Assembly (NCBI GenBank): GCA_003500955.1
Contig: DNQP01000085.1
Location: 1 to 10,381, forward strand
Origin: Curvibacter sp.
GTDB lineage: Bacteria; Pseudomonadota; Gammaproteobacteria; Burkholderiales; Burkholderiaceae_C
Direction: 5' to 3'
Length of the DNA: 10,381 bases
Positions 1 to 6,900 of this stretch are shown piece by piece; position 1 is the first letter of the stretch; each line of letters opens with the position of its first letter. The notes beneath the pieces are model-generated. The model saw only the letters and a list, made by a program, of their open reading frames with translations. It did not search any database and was not told where the DNA came from. The translations under genes were made by a program, and so were the position numbers.

Positions 1-1027
1 CCAGCAGCACGGCGCTGGCCGGCAGCGCGACCAGAATGCCGACGAAGCCGAAAAGTTGACCGAAAGCCAGCAGGGCGAAGATCACGGCCAGCGGATGCAG
101 GCCAATGCGCTCACCCAGCAGGCGCGGCGTGAGGTAGAAGCTTTCCAGCAGCTGTCCCAGTCCATAGACCACGCCGACCATCAGGGCCACACGGGTCAGG
201 CCGCCGTCGCCGCTGAACTCCAGCAGACCGGCCAGCACGGCCAGCACCAGCCCGATGCCAAAGCCCACATAGGGCACGAAGATGGCCAGGCCGGTGAAGA
301 CCCCGATGGGCAGGGCCAGATCCAGACCGAAGAGGGACAGCATCACGCTGTAGTAGAGCGCCAGGATCAGCATCACCAGCATCTGGCCACGCAGGTACTG
401 ACCCAGCACCTCATCGGCCTCGGCCACAAAACTGTCGTAACTGCCGCGCAGGCGCTGCGGCACGAGCTCCAGCACACGCCGCACGAGCTGCTTCCAGTCC
501 AGCAGCAGGTAGAACAGCGCCACGGGGATCAGGATCAGGTTGCCCAGCACGGTCAAGGCCACACTGCCGCCGATCTTGAGCGAGGCCAGCAGCGAACCCA
601 GGGCCTCCTCCATATTGGCGTTGAGGTACTTCATGAGCGCGGGCTTGAGGCTGGCCGTGTCGAAGGCGAGCTTGAGCCCCAGTTCAGCCAGCAGGGGCTG
701 CATGCCGGCATTGAGCCGGTCCAGCAGCTGCGGCACCTGCTCGCGCAACAGCGGCCATTCGCGTGTGAGCACCGGCACCAGCAACAGGACCAGTCCGAGC
801 ACCGCCAGGATGAAGAGCAGCTCCACGATCACCACGGCCAATATCCGCGGCATACGACCACGGCCGAGCGCGTCCAGCCGGTCCACCAGGGGCGTGAGCA
901 CGTAGGCCAGCACCGCCGCCACGACAAAGGGCATCAGCACCGGGCCCAGCAGCCACAGGGCCAGCACCAGCAAGAGGGCGACGACAGCCCAGGCCAGGGC
1001 GCTTTTTTGGGGTGTGGACAGGGGCAT
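1..1027 (-). CDS. AI-2E family transporter (PerM/YfgO-like), C-terminus cut by window edge
   Basis: An open frame runs on the minus strand from ATG at 1027-1025 to the window edge, giving 342 codons with no stop. The product is a very hydrophobic inner-membrane protein. Membrane segments lie at about residues 10-47 (two), 61-87, 150-177, 215-235, 238-268 and 279-342. A more polar stretch of about 60 residues (88-149) follows the third segment, as is usual in this family. Family-typical motifs are FYLLLDW (172-178), YLRGQ (211-215), VPYVG (251-255) and the C-terminal block with [12 protein letters not shown] (301-312) and LFGFVG (325-330). The family exports small molecules; the AI-2 assignment comes from E. 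coli TqsA, and the substrate here is unknown. Family members are about 350-370 aa, so roughly 10-30 residues are missing. The gene is divergent from purM. The start has no clear Shine-Dalgarno but fits the N-terminal hydrophobic segment. In related genomes hda often lies downstream, outside this window (from memory). Confidence 0.93.
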   Translation of the reverse strand, partial: MPLSTPQKSALAWAVVALLLVLALWLLGPVLMPFVVAAVLAYVLTPLVDRLDALGRGRMPRILAVVIVELLFILAVLGLVLLLVPVLTREWPLLREQVPQLLDRLNAGMQPLLAELGLKLAFDTASLKPALMKYLNANMEEALGSLLASLKIGGSVALTVLGNLILIPVALFYLLLDWKQLVRRVLELVPQRLRGSYDSFVAEADEVLGQYLRGQMLVMLILALYYSVMLSLFGLDLALPIGVFTGLAIFVPYVGFGIGLVLAVLAGLLEFSGDGGLTRVALMVGVVYGLGQLLESFYLTPRLLGERIGLHPLAVIFALLAFGQLFGFVGILVALPASAVLL

Positions 1028-1060
1028 GGATGAACGGGAGGGGAGGAGCAGACCGGGTGA

Positions 1061-1090
1061 ACCCTTAAAATCTGGGCAAATTCTATCGGC
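1061..1090. promoter_or_regulatory. Putative overlapping divergent -10 elements for purM and the transporter gene
   Basis: The 94-bp gap between the two divergent start codons holds a plus-strand -10-like TAAAAT at 1066-1071, suited to purM. It also holds a minus-strand TAGAAT (1085-1080), suited to the transporter. The two boxes are only 8 bases apart and form an imperfect inverted repeat. No convincing -35 box is seen for either, so this rests on -10 resemblance and position alone. Confidence 0.4.
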
Positions 1091-1121
1091 CCTGGCATTT
1101 CGCCCCCTTGCCGCCCACCCC

Positions 1122-2165
1122 ATGAGCACTTCCAACACCTCCACCCCCCTCTCCTACAAAGACGCCGGCGTCGACATCGACGCCGGTGACGCGCTGGTCG
1201 AACGCATCAAGCCCCTGGCCAAGATAACCATGCGCGAGGGCGTGCTGGCTGGCATCGGCGGCTTCGGCGCCCTGTTCGAGGTGCCCAAGCGCTACCAGGA
1301 GCCGGTGCTGGTCTCGGGCACCGATGGCGTGGGCACCAAGCTCAAGCTCGCGTTTGAATGGAATATGCACGACACCGTGGGCATCGACCTGGTGGCCATG
1401 AGCGTCAACGACGTGATGGTCCAAGGCGCGGAGCCTCTGTTCTTCCTGGACTATTTCGCCTGCGGCAAGCTGCATGTGGACACGGCCGCAGCCGTGGTCG
1501 GCGGCATCGCCAAGGGCTGTGAGCTCTCGGGCTGCGCCCTGATCGGCGGTGAGACGGCCGAGATGCCCGGCATGTACCCGGACGGCGAATACGATCTGGC
1601 GGGCTTCTGCGTCGGCGCGGTCGAGAAGTCCAAGATCCTCACGGGCCAGAGCGTGCAGCCCGGCGACGTGGTGCTGGGCCTGGCCTCCAGCGGCGTGCAT
1701 TCCAACGGCTTCTCGCTGGTGCGCAAGTGCATCGAGCGCGCCGCCGGCCAGCTGCCGGCCACCCTGGACGGCAAACCCTTCCGCCAGGCGGTCATGGAGC
1801 CCACCCGCCTCTACGTCAAGAACGTGCTGGCCGCGCTGGCGCAGCACCCGATCAAGGCCCTGGCCCACATCACCGGCGGCGGCCTGCTGGAGAACATCCC
1901 CCGCGTGCTGCCCGAGGGCACGGCGGCCCACCTGAAGAAGGGCAGCTGGCCGCAGACCGAGCTCTTCGCCTGGCTGCAGAAGACCGCCGGCATCGACGAC
2001 CACGAAATGAACCGCACCTTCAACAACGGCATTGGCATGGTCGTCGTGGTGCCGGCCGCCGAAGCGGCGGCCACGGCCCGGACCCTGCGCGGCCTGGGGG
2101 AGCAGGTCTACGAGATCGGCACCATCGCCGCGCGCGGCACGGGTGCCCCGGTCGTCGTGGCCTGA
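1122..2165 (+). CDS. purM: Phosphoribosylformylglycinamidine cyclo-ligase (AIR synthetase)
   Basis: A 347-aa cytosolic enzyme, close to E. coli PurM (345 aa). It carries out the fifth step of de novo purine synthesis, closing the imidazole ring of FGAM with ATP to give AIR. Recognisable PurM blocks in order are [11 protein letters not shown] (12-22), GGFGALFEV (46-54), [13 protein letters not shown] (65-77), [12 protein letters not shown] (87-98), [12 protein letters not shown] (141-152), [11 protein letters not shown] (191-201), [11 protein letters not shown] (251-261) and [10 protein letters not shown] (297-306). The ATG at 1122 is preferred because the protein then begins just before the conserved YKDAGVDI block. 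An in-frame start at 1014 would add 36 residues unlike the family and would run through the proposed promoter and into the divergent gene. There is no obvious Shine-Dalgarno. The next gene starts 169 bases downstream. Confidence 0.97.
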   Translation: MSTSNTSTPLSYKDAGVDIDAGDALVERIKPLAKITMREGVLAGIGGFGALFEVPKRYQEPVLVSGTDGVGTKLKLAFEWNMHDTVGIDLVAMSVNDVMVQGAEPLFFLDYFACGKLHVDTAAAVVGGIAKGCELSGCALIGGETAEMPGMYPDGEYDLAGFCVGAVEKSKILTGQSVQPGDVVLGLASSGVHSNGFSLVRKCIERAAGQLPATLDGKPFRQAVMEPTRLYVKNVLAALAQHPIKALAHITGGGLLENIPRVLPEGTAAHLKKGSWPQTELFAWLQKTAGIDDHEMNRTFNNGIGMVVVVPAAEAAATARTLRGLGEQVYEIGTIAARGTGAPVVVA

Positions 2166-2334
2166 GGGCCGTCCGCCAGCCGGCCGATGCGGGGCGTCGG
2201 TCGCGTATCGCGTGAAGCATGCCCGAAGTGTTGCTTTTCGCTACAAAATCCCTAGCTGTCGGCACCTGCTGCGGCTGGACATTCAGACAGTTTCGGGTCA
2301 CACTGCAGCTTTTGGTTCATCGCCAGGAGCATGG

Positions 2335-3369
2335 ATGCCCGTCATCGCCGTGGTCAATCGCAAGGGAGGGAGTGGCAAAAGCACACTCGCGGCTCACCTG
2401 GCGGCCTGGTGCGCACACCAGGGTCACGCGGTCATGCTGGGCGATGTGGACCGCCAGCAATCCACCCGTTCCTGGCTGCGCAAGCGCAATGAGACCCTGC
2501 CGGCCATCGCGCCCTGGACCGTGGACCAGAACATCCTGCGCGTTCCGGCTGGCATCACCCATGTGATCCTCGACACACCCGGTGGCCTGCACGGCTTCGA
2601 CCTGGCGCGCATGGTGATGTTTGCCGACATCATCCTGATGCCGGTCTGCGGTTCGGCGTTCGATCGCGAGTCGGCCGCCGACTGCCACGCCGAACTCATG
2701 GCACTGCCGCGTGTGGCCACCGGCCGCTGCAAAGTGGCCTGCATCGGCATGCGCCTCGACACCCGGACCCGCACGCCCCAGGTCCTCAAGGACTGGGCCA
2801 CAGGCCTGGGCATGCCTTTCCTGGGCGTGCTGCGTGAATCCCAGGCCTATGTGCAGTGCCTGGAACGCGGCATGACCCTCTTTGATCTGCCCGCAGATCG
2901 CGTGCCCACGGACCTGCGTCAGTGGGAGCCGATCCTGGGCTGGTTGCGTCCGCAACTGGCCCTCAGCCCGGCGGCCAGTACAGCCTCCGCCCAACCTGCG
3001 GCCACCCCGGCCGCGGGTTCAGCCTTGCCGGCCCGCGCCCCTGCAGCGCCTGCCAGCCTGCCCAGCCGTCTGCTGGCCACACCGCCGGTCGCGCCCCAGG
3101 CGACCCAGGCCAGCCCGCGCCCGCAAACCGCACAGAGCACCGCCGCCGTGGCGCCGGCAGCTGCAGCGACCACGACCGCCTCACCGCGTCTGCTCGCATC
3201 ACGCCCGGTACCGGCCGTCACCCGCATCAACAGCAGCCCAAGGGTCCTGGACCGTGTGGCCAGCAACGGCGCGCTGCGTACCACCCCCTCGTCCTCCCGG
3301 GCTGCCGAAGCACCGGCGGCCCAGGAAGCGCCCCCCATCCCGTCCTTTCTCAAACTCGTGAAGTGCTGA
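2335..3369 (+). CDS. Orphan ParA/MinD-type ATPase with long Ala/Pro-rich tail
   Basis: A 344-aa protein. Residues 1-210 are a small ParA fold starting directly at strand 1, with no N-terminal helix-turn-helix. The deviant Walker A is KGGSGKST (10-17) with the signature lysine K10, Walker A' is GDVDRQQS (36-43), and Walker B is HVILDTPGG (76-84) with D80. ParA ATPases dimerise on ATP, bind DNA or membrane nonspecifically, and position plasmids, chromosomes, chemoreceptors or other cargo. Residues 211-344 are rich in Ala, Pro, Ser and Thr, look disordered, and contain three related S-P-R-L-L-type motifs (243-252, 283-292, 301-310). The protein ends in PPIPSFLKLVKC. No parB lies nearby, so this is not a standard partition pair and its cargo is unknown. 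The start at 2335 is supported by AGGAG at 2325-2329 and by family alignment. The out-of-frame ATG at 2331 is rejected. The convergent SirB1-like gene ends 76 bases beyond. Confidence 0.9.
   Translation: MPVIAVVNRKGGSGKSTLAAHLAAWCAHQGHAVMLGDVDRQQSTRSWLRKRNETLPAIAPWTVDQNILRVPAGITHVILDTPGGLHGFDLARMVMFADIILMPVCGSAFDRESAADCHAELMALPRVATGRCKVACIGMRLDTRTRTPQVLKDWATGLGMPFLGVLRESQAYVQCLERGMTLFDLPADRVPTDLRQWEPILGWLRPQLALSPAASTASAQPAATPAAGSALPARAPAAPASLPSRLLATPPVAPQATQASPRPQTAQSTAAVAPAAAATTTASPRLLASRPVPAVTRINSSPRVLDRVASNGALRTTPSSSRAAEAPAAQEAPPIPSFLKLVKC
3061..3264 (+). repeat. Three degenerate S-P-R-L-L-type motifs in the tail of the ParA-like protein
   Basis: The tail repeats a short motif three times: PSRLLATPPV (residues 243-252, from base 3061), SPRLLASRPV (283-292, from base 3181) and SPRVLDRVAS (301-310, from base 3235). 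The first two agree at seven of ten positions; the third shares the S-P-R-x-L core. They are the only recurrent Arg/Leu islands in an otherwise Ala/Pro/Thr-rich linker. The codons differ among copies, so the likeness is at protein level and is not a recent DNA duplication. I infer a short linear binding motif. Confidence 0.55.
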
Positions 3370-3381
3370 GTGGCCTTCGGT

Positions 3382-3432
3382 CCGCGCGCAGGCGCGCCGG
3401 CCCGCTCACCGTGCGCCATGCGCCGCGCGCGG
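3382..3432. terminator. GC-rich nested inverted repeat between convergent genes, possible two-way terminator
   Basis: The 76-bp gap between the two convergent stop codons contains CCGCGCGC (3382-3389), matched by GCGCGCGG (3425-3432). An inner pair, GGCGC (3391-3395) and GCGCC (3413-3417), is nested inside. There is no T-tract on either strand, so it is not a standard intrinsic terminator. It may only reflect high GC content. Confidence 0.25.
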
Positions 3433-3445
3433 TCGTCGCCCGCGA

Positions 3446-4297
3446 TCAGCCCAGTGCTCGCCGCAGCGTGGCCAGGCGTTCCGCAATCGCGCCAGCGTCC
3501 CTACCCTCTCCAGCCTGCCCCAGATAGGTTTCCAGATCCCGTACGGCGGGGTCCAACTGGCCCAGTTCAGCCCGGGCCAGGCCCCGGTCGCGGTACTCGT
3601 CCCAGGCCTGGGGCAGCAGGACCAGCAGACGGTCTTCCACCGCCACCAGCCGCGCCCAGTCGCACTGGGTGCGATGGATTTCCTTGAGGTTGCGCAGCAT
3701 GCGCGCCAGGATCTCGCGCCCCGGCATGGCTTGCAGATAATGCCCCAGAGGCAGCTCCGAGGCGCCGGGCAGACCGTGGCTGGCGCGCCAGGCGTCCAGC
3801 CGCGCTTGCAGTTCCTCACGACTCAGGGACTGACCGCTGAACGGATCAATCACCACCTGCGCCTGCGGCAGATTGACCTTGACCATGAAGTGCCCGGGGA
3901 AGCCCACGCCGTGCGCCTGCAGACCCAGCCCGTGCGCCAGTTCCAGCCAGAGCACGGCCAAGGACACCGGGATGCCGCGGCGGCGCTCCAGCACCTTGTG
4001 CAGATAGCTGTTGTCCGGATCGTAGTAGTGGTTGAGGTTGCCGCCGAAATGCAGATCCTGGAAGAAAAAATAATTGAGCAGGCGCAGCTTGTGCATGGCG
4101 GGCGCATCGGCCGGCAGGCGACGGCGCAGACGAACCAGCAAGGCGTCGACTTCGGCCAGCGCGCGCTGCACATCGAGCCCCGGGTACTCGTCCTGCCCCA
4201 GGCTGACGGCCGCCTCGAAGAGATGGAAGGGCTGATCGCTCTGTACCAGGCTGGCGAAGTACTCCAGCGGCGTCGGGATGTGGAAGGACAGCGTCAT
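3446..4297 (-). CDS. SirB1 family protein (transglutaminase-like core, TPR-like C-terminus)
   Basis: A 283-aa protein resembling E. coli SirB1/YchA (about 269 aa), whose biochemical role is not established. The core shows the family blocks LNYFFFQDLHFGGN (74-87), ERRRGIPVSLAVLWLE (104-119), GVGFPGHFMVK (130-140) and VVIDPFSG (148-155). In a transglutaminase fold the catalytic triad would be Cys-His-Asp. Here His136 and Asp151 are in place, but the position expected for Cys holds Ser112, and the only cysteine is C212, outside the core. This is usual for the family as I remember it and suggests a non-transglutaminase or non-catalytic role. Residues about 195-283 look like helical TPR repeats. 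The ATG (4297-4295) lies two bases after the murJ stop, so the two genes are very likely co-transcribed and translationally coupled. A link to cell-envelope work is inference from that pairing. Confidence 0.88.
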   Translation of the reverse strand: MTLSFHIPTPLEYFASLVQSDQPFHLFEAAVSLGQDEYPGLDVQRALAEVDALLVRLRRRLPADAPAMHKLRLLNYFFFQDLHFGGNLNHYYDPDNSYLHKVLERRRGIPVSLAVLWLELAHGLGLQAHGVGFPGHFMVKVNLPQAQVVIDPFSGQSLSREELQARLDAWRASHGLPGASELPLGHYLQAMPGREILARMLRNLKEIHRTQCDWARLVAVEDRLLVLLPQAWDEYRDRGLARAELGQLDPAVRDLETYLGQAGEGRDAGAIAERLATLRRALG

Positions 4298-4299
4298 GG

Positions 4300-5871
4300 T
4301 CAGCGCCGCAGGAACTGGCGGAACCGCAGGCCGGCCGCCCAGGCCGCCCCCAGGTAGATCCCGGCAGCGCCCAGCACCAGACCGGCCAGCAAGCCGATGC
4401 GCAGCCAGGGCTGTGCCTGCAGACGCGTCCAGTCCCAGGCGCTGGCCGCCCACATGAGAAACACGGTCAGCAGGGCCGCCGCCGCCGTGACCTGGAGCGC
4501 GAACACGCCCCAGCCCGGCAGCGGACGGTAGCTGCCCCGGCGCAGCAGCCCCAGCAGCAGCCAGCCAGCGTTGATCAGGGCCCCGATGCCGATGGACAGG
4601 GCCAGCGCCGCGTGCTGCAGCTGCGGCACCAGCACGATATTGAGCAGCTGGGTCAGCACCAGCACCACGATGGCAATGCGCACCGGGGTGCGGATGTCCT
4701 GGCTGGCGTAGTAGCCCGGCGCCAGCACCTTGATCGCCACCACGCCCAGCAGACCGGCGCCCCACCCCATCAGGGCCCAAGCCGTCATCTGTACATCCCG
4801 TGCCGTGAACGCGCCATAGTGGAACAGCACCGCCACCAGCGGCGTGGCAAAGGTCAGCAGGGCCACCGCGCAGGGCACGGCCAGCAGCACCACCAGACGC
4901 AAACCCCAGTCCAGCATGGCCGAGTAACGCGCAGCGTCGTCGGCCGCCTTGGCCGCCGCCAGCTGGGGCATGAGCACCACGCCCAGCGCCACGCCCAGCA
5001 AGGCCACGGGGAATTCCATCAGGCGGTCGGCATAGCTGAGCCAGCTCACGCTGCCCGGGCCCAGATGCGAGGCGATCTGCGTGTTGATGAGCAGCGAGAG
5101 CTGGGCCACACTCACGCCCAGCAGGGCCGGGGCCATGAGCTTGAGCACACGCTGCGTGCCGGCATCGGCCCAGGCCGCGCGCACCGCGGTCCAGGACAGA
5201 CCGATGCGCGGCAGCAGGCCCAGCCGCCTGAGCGCCGGAATCTGCACGCCGAGCTGCAGCAGGCCACCGATCATCACGCCGGCTGCGAGCGCATAGATGG
5301 GCTCGATGCCCAGCGAGCGGAACCAGGGCGCCCCCAGCCAGGCGGCGGCGATCATGGCCACATTGAGCAGCACGGGCGTGGCGGCCGGCACGGCAAAGCG
5401 CTTCCAGGTGTTGAGCACGCCGGCGGCCAGCGCCACCAGGGACATGCAGGCAATGTAGGGAAACATCCAGCGGGTCATCACGACCGCCGCGTCGAAGGCA
5501 TCGCCGGCCTCCATCTTGCGCAGACCGGCCGCCATCAGCCAGACCAGCAGCGGGGAAGCCAGCACCCCCAGCACGCTGACCATCAGCAGCACCCAGGCCA
5601 GCACCGTGGCAACCCGATCCACCAGCTGGCGCGTGGCCTCGTCGCCCTGCTGCGCCTTGACCGTGGCCAGCACGGGCACGAAGGCCTGGCTGAAAGCGCC
5701 CTCGGCGAACAGGCGGCGGAACAGGTTGGGAATGCGGAAGGCGACGTTGAAGGCGTCGGTCAGGGCGCTGGCGCCGAAGGTGGCGGCGATCAGCAGTTCG
5801 CGCGCGAGGCCCGTGATGCGCGAGGCCAGGGTCAGCAGCGAGACCGTCGAAGCGGCTTTGAAAAGACTCAT
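4300..5871 (-). CDS. murJ: Lipid II flippase MurJ
   Basis: A 523-aa polytopic inner-membrane protein of the MOP superfamily, close to E. coli MurJ (511 aa). MurJ moves lipid-linked peptidoglycan precursor (lipid II) from the cytoplasmic to the periplasmic face. Key charged residues in the central cavity are in register with E. coli: R18 and R24 in the first helix, D39 (TDAF) and R52 (NLFRR), and R283 in YADRLMEFP, matching E. coli R270. Other family blocks are FAEGAFSQAFVPVLA (55-69), LNTWKRFAVPA (153-163), and further on KVLAPGYYASQDIRTPV. Hydrophobic segments span the whole length and fit the expected 14 helices. The ATG at 5871-5869 is chosen because the N-terminus MSLFKAASTVSLLTLASR lines up with the E. 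coli start. There is no Shine-Dalgarno, and a TACACT -10-like box lies only 8 bases upstream, so the message may be leaderless. It is divergent from rpsT and followed at once by the SirB1-like gene. Confidence 0.97.
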   Translation of the reverse strand: MSLFKAASTVSLLTLASRITGLARELLIAATFGASALTDAFNVAFRIPNLFRRLFAEGAFSQAFVPVLATVKAQQGDEATRQLVDRVATVLAWVLLMVSVLGVLASPLLVWLMAAGLRKMEAGDAFDAAVVMTRWMFPYIACMSLVALAAGVLNTWKRFAVPAATPVLLNVAMIAAAWLGAPWFRSLGIEPIYALAAGVMIGGLLQLGVQIPALRRLGLLPRIGLSWTAVRAAWADAGTQRVLKLMAPALLGVSVAQLSLLINTQIASHLGPGSVSWLSYADRLMEFPVALLGVALGVVLMPQLAAAKAADDAARYSAMLDWGLRLVVLLAVPCAVALLTFATPLVAVLFHYGAFTARDVQMTAWALMGWGAGLLGVVAIKVLAPGYYASQDIRTPVRIAIVVLVLTQLLNIVLVPQLQHAALALSIGIGALINAGWLLLGLLRRGSYRPLPGWGVFALQVTAAAALLTVFLMWAASAWDWTRLQAQPWLRIGLLAGLVLGAAGIYLGAAWAAGLRFRQFLRR

Positions 5872-5879
5872 TGGGCCCG

Positions 5880-5885
5880 AGTGTA
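5880..5885 (-). promoter_or_regulatory. Putative murJ -10 box
   Basis: On the minus strand TACACT (5885-5880) lies 8 bases before the murJ ATG. A start of transcription about 7 bases past it would fall within a base or two of the start codon. No good -35 box is seen at 17 or 18 bases. Confidence 0.35.
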
Positions 5886-5913
5886 GCCGGGGGCAGCCGT
5901 ACCGGAGTGCCTG

Positions 5914-5943
5914 CTCACACCACCGGCATGGAAGTGCTACAAT
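5914..5943 (+). promoter_or_regulatory. Putative rpsT promoter
   Basis: A -10-like TACAAT (5938-5943, five of six consensus bases) is preceded at 18 bases by CTCACA (5914-5919), which matches four of six -35 bases. It would give a leader of about 40 bases ending in the rpsT ribosome-binding site AAGGAA (5975-5980), 8 bases before the ATG. Confidence 0.55.
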
Positions 5944-5988
5944 CGCCGGCTTTGCTGACATCATCCACAGACACAAGGAAACACTGAT

Positions 5989-6285
5989 ATGGCATCTGGA
6001 AAGCCGAAGAAAAAGAACCCGCGCCTGGCGTCGGGCCGTAAACGCGCACGTCAGGACGTGAAGCTCAATGCAGCCAACACCTCCCTGCGCTCCAAATACC
6101 GCACGGCCGTGAAGAACGTCGAAAAGGCCGTTCTGACCGGTGACAAGGCCAAGGCCACCGAACTGTTTGCCAAGATGCAGGCCGTGGTGGACACCGTGGC
6201 CGACAAGGGCATCTTCCACAAGAACAAGGCCGCTCGCGACAAGAGCCGCCTGTCGTCCAAGGTCAAGGCCCTGGCCGCCGCCTGA
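5989..6285 (+). CDS. rpsT: Small ribosomal subunit protein bS20
   Basis: A 98-aa, strongly basic protein (first residues [20 protein letters not shown]). It binds 16S rRNA early in 30S assembly, near the bottom of the body of the subunit. The family pattern is clear: a Lys/Arg-rich N-terminus, the [18 protein letters not shown] helix (30-47), and the C-terminal block [20 protein letters not shown] (74-93). It is about 11 residues longer than E. coli S20 (87 aa), with extra length at both the start and the loop regions, as I remember for Burkholderiales. The start is supported by AAGGAA at 5975-5980. It is a single-gene unit: its own promoter lies upstream, murJ is divergent, and a strong hairpin terminator follows at 6351-6378. 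In E. coli S20 represses its own translation; nothing in the sequence tests that here. Confidence 0.98.
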   Translation: MASGKPKKKNPRLASGRKRARQDVKLNAANTSLRSKYRTAVKNVEKAVLTGDKAKATELFAKMQAVVDTVADKGIFHKNKAARDKSRLSSKVKALAAA

Positions 6286-6350
6286 TCACAGGCAACTCGC
6301 ACGGAGCCCCCGGGCTCTGCCGTTTGTAACGGGTGCGCTGTCAGCAAAGC

Positions 6351-6378
6351 AAAAAAACCGCCTTCGGGCGGTTTTTTT
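6351..6378. terminator. Bidirectional intrinsic terminator between rpsT and the DUF3579 gene
   Basis: Seven A residues (6351-6357), the stem CCGCC (6358-6362), a TTCG loop, the matching GGCGG (6367-6371) and seven T residues (6372-6378). The C(UUCG)G tetraloop is extra stable, and the A-run and T-run extend the pairing. Because there is a T-tract on each strand, it should end both rpsT on the plus strand and the DUF3579 gene on the minus strand. Confidence 0.95.
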
Positions 6379-6401
6379 GTTGCCCTCTCGGGACGGGCTG
6401 A

Positions 6402-6716
6402 TCAATTCAGAGGACGGCCCTGCGCATCGAACTCGCGCACCTGCAAACCGTTGTCACGGGCGAAGTTGATGCAGAAATCCCAGGCCATGGGCTCGGCGTC
6501 GCGCAGGTCGCGGTTGACGATCACGCACTTGATGTTGTCGACGGCGCTGGGCACACACCAGGGGGAATAGCCCAGGTGGCTGCCGGGCTGCGGGCCGCCG
6601 GGCCGGAACTGGCTCATGACGCCGGCCAGGCGTTCGGCCCAGTCGCTGGGGCGGAAGGCCTTGCCCGTGCGGGTCAGTCCGAGGATGAAGACTTCTTTGG
6701 CGGCGTTGGAGACCAT
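6402..6716 (-). CDS. DUF3579 domain-containing protein
   Basis: A 104-aa small soluble protein that I recognise as DUF3579, a family of unknown function found mainly in betaproteobacteria. Telling blocks are VFILGLTRTGKAFRPSDWAERL (9-30), YSPWCVP (50-56), IKCVIVNRDL (62-71) and MAWDFCINFARDNG (77-90). The three cysteines are C54, C64 and C82. No signal peptide, membrane helix or known catalytic motif is visible. The ATG at 6716-6714 is the only start that fits the family length; the leader is pyrimidine-rich, with no Shine-Dalgarno. The stop faces the shared rpsT terminator. It is divergent from argD across 238 bases that contain a perfect palindrome (6790-6801) and a minus-strand TACAAT. I recall this gene next to arginine genes in relatives, which would hint at a shared regulator rather than a known role in arginine synthesis. 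Confidence 0.85.
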   Translation of the reverse strand: MVSNAAKEVFILGLTRTGKAFRPSDWAERLAGVMSQFRPGGPQPGSHLGYSPWCVPSAVDNIKCVIVNRDLRDAEPMAWDFCINFARDNGLQVREFDAQGRPLN

Positions 6717-6783
6717 GGGTAGGGGCTCGGGCGGCGGACGCGGGCTGGGTAGAGCGCTGGTCCGCCGGGGAGGGGCTGGCAGT

Positions 6784-6801
6784 ATTGTATCTTATATAAG
6801 A
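6784..6801. promoter_or_regulatory. Perfect 12-bp palindrome abutting a -10-like box, candidate operator for DUF3579/argD
   Basis: TCTTATATAAGA (6790-6801) is a perfect 12-bp palindrome, and AT-rich in a GC-rich surround. Immediately beside it, on the minus strand, is TACAAT (6789-6784), a good -10 box for the DUF3579 gene. A protein bound at the palindrome would cover the promoter spacer. No -35 box is convincing. Confidence 0.5.
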
Positions 6802-6884
6802 CTTGAGCCCGGCCGGGACCGGTCGACCGCGACCCTGCCTGCAGGGCGCAGGCACCGTCTTGCATCAACCGGCGCAACAGGCTC

Positions 6885-6890
6885 TAAAAT
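6885..6890 (+). promoter_or_regulatory. Putative argD -10 box
   Basis: TAAAAT lies 64 bases before the argD ATG and has five of six consensus bases. A start of transcription would be expected near 6897. Only a weak -35 candidate, TTGCAT (6860-6865), is seen, with a long 19-base spacer. Confidence 0.4.
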
Positions 6891-6900
6891 CAGCGCTCAA

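Noticed and set aside
56..1033. A 325-codon plus-strand frame, extremely rich in Gln and His
   Set aside because: It is the shadow of the Leu/Val-rich transporter on the other strand (CTG read as CAG). The minus-strand frame has clear family motifs, and this one has none.
1014..1121. A 36-residue N-terminal extension of PurM
   Set aside because: The added residues are unlike PurM, would overlap the divergent gene's start, and would place the promoter inside the coding region.
4612..5886. A 424-codon plus-strand frame rich in Gln, His and Gly
   Set aside because: It lies fully opposite murJ, which matches a known family along its whole length. The composition is that of an antisense shadow.
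5872..6219. A 116-residue N-terminal extension of MurJ
   Set aside because: It would run antisense through rpsT and its promoter, and the MurJ N-terminus already aligns with E. coli from the ATG at 5871.
6304..6317. Inverted repeat GAGCCC-CC-GGGCTC just after rpsT, considered as a terminator
   Set aside because: Its loop is too short without unpairing bases and no T-run follows. The UUCG hairpin at 6351-6378 is a far better terminator.
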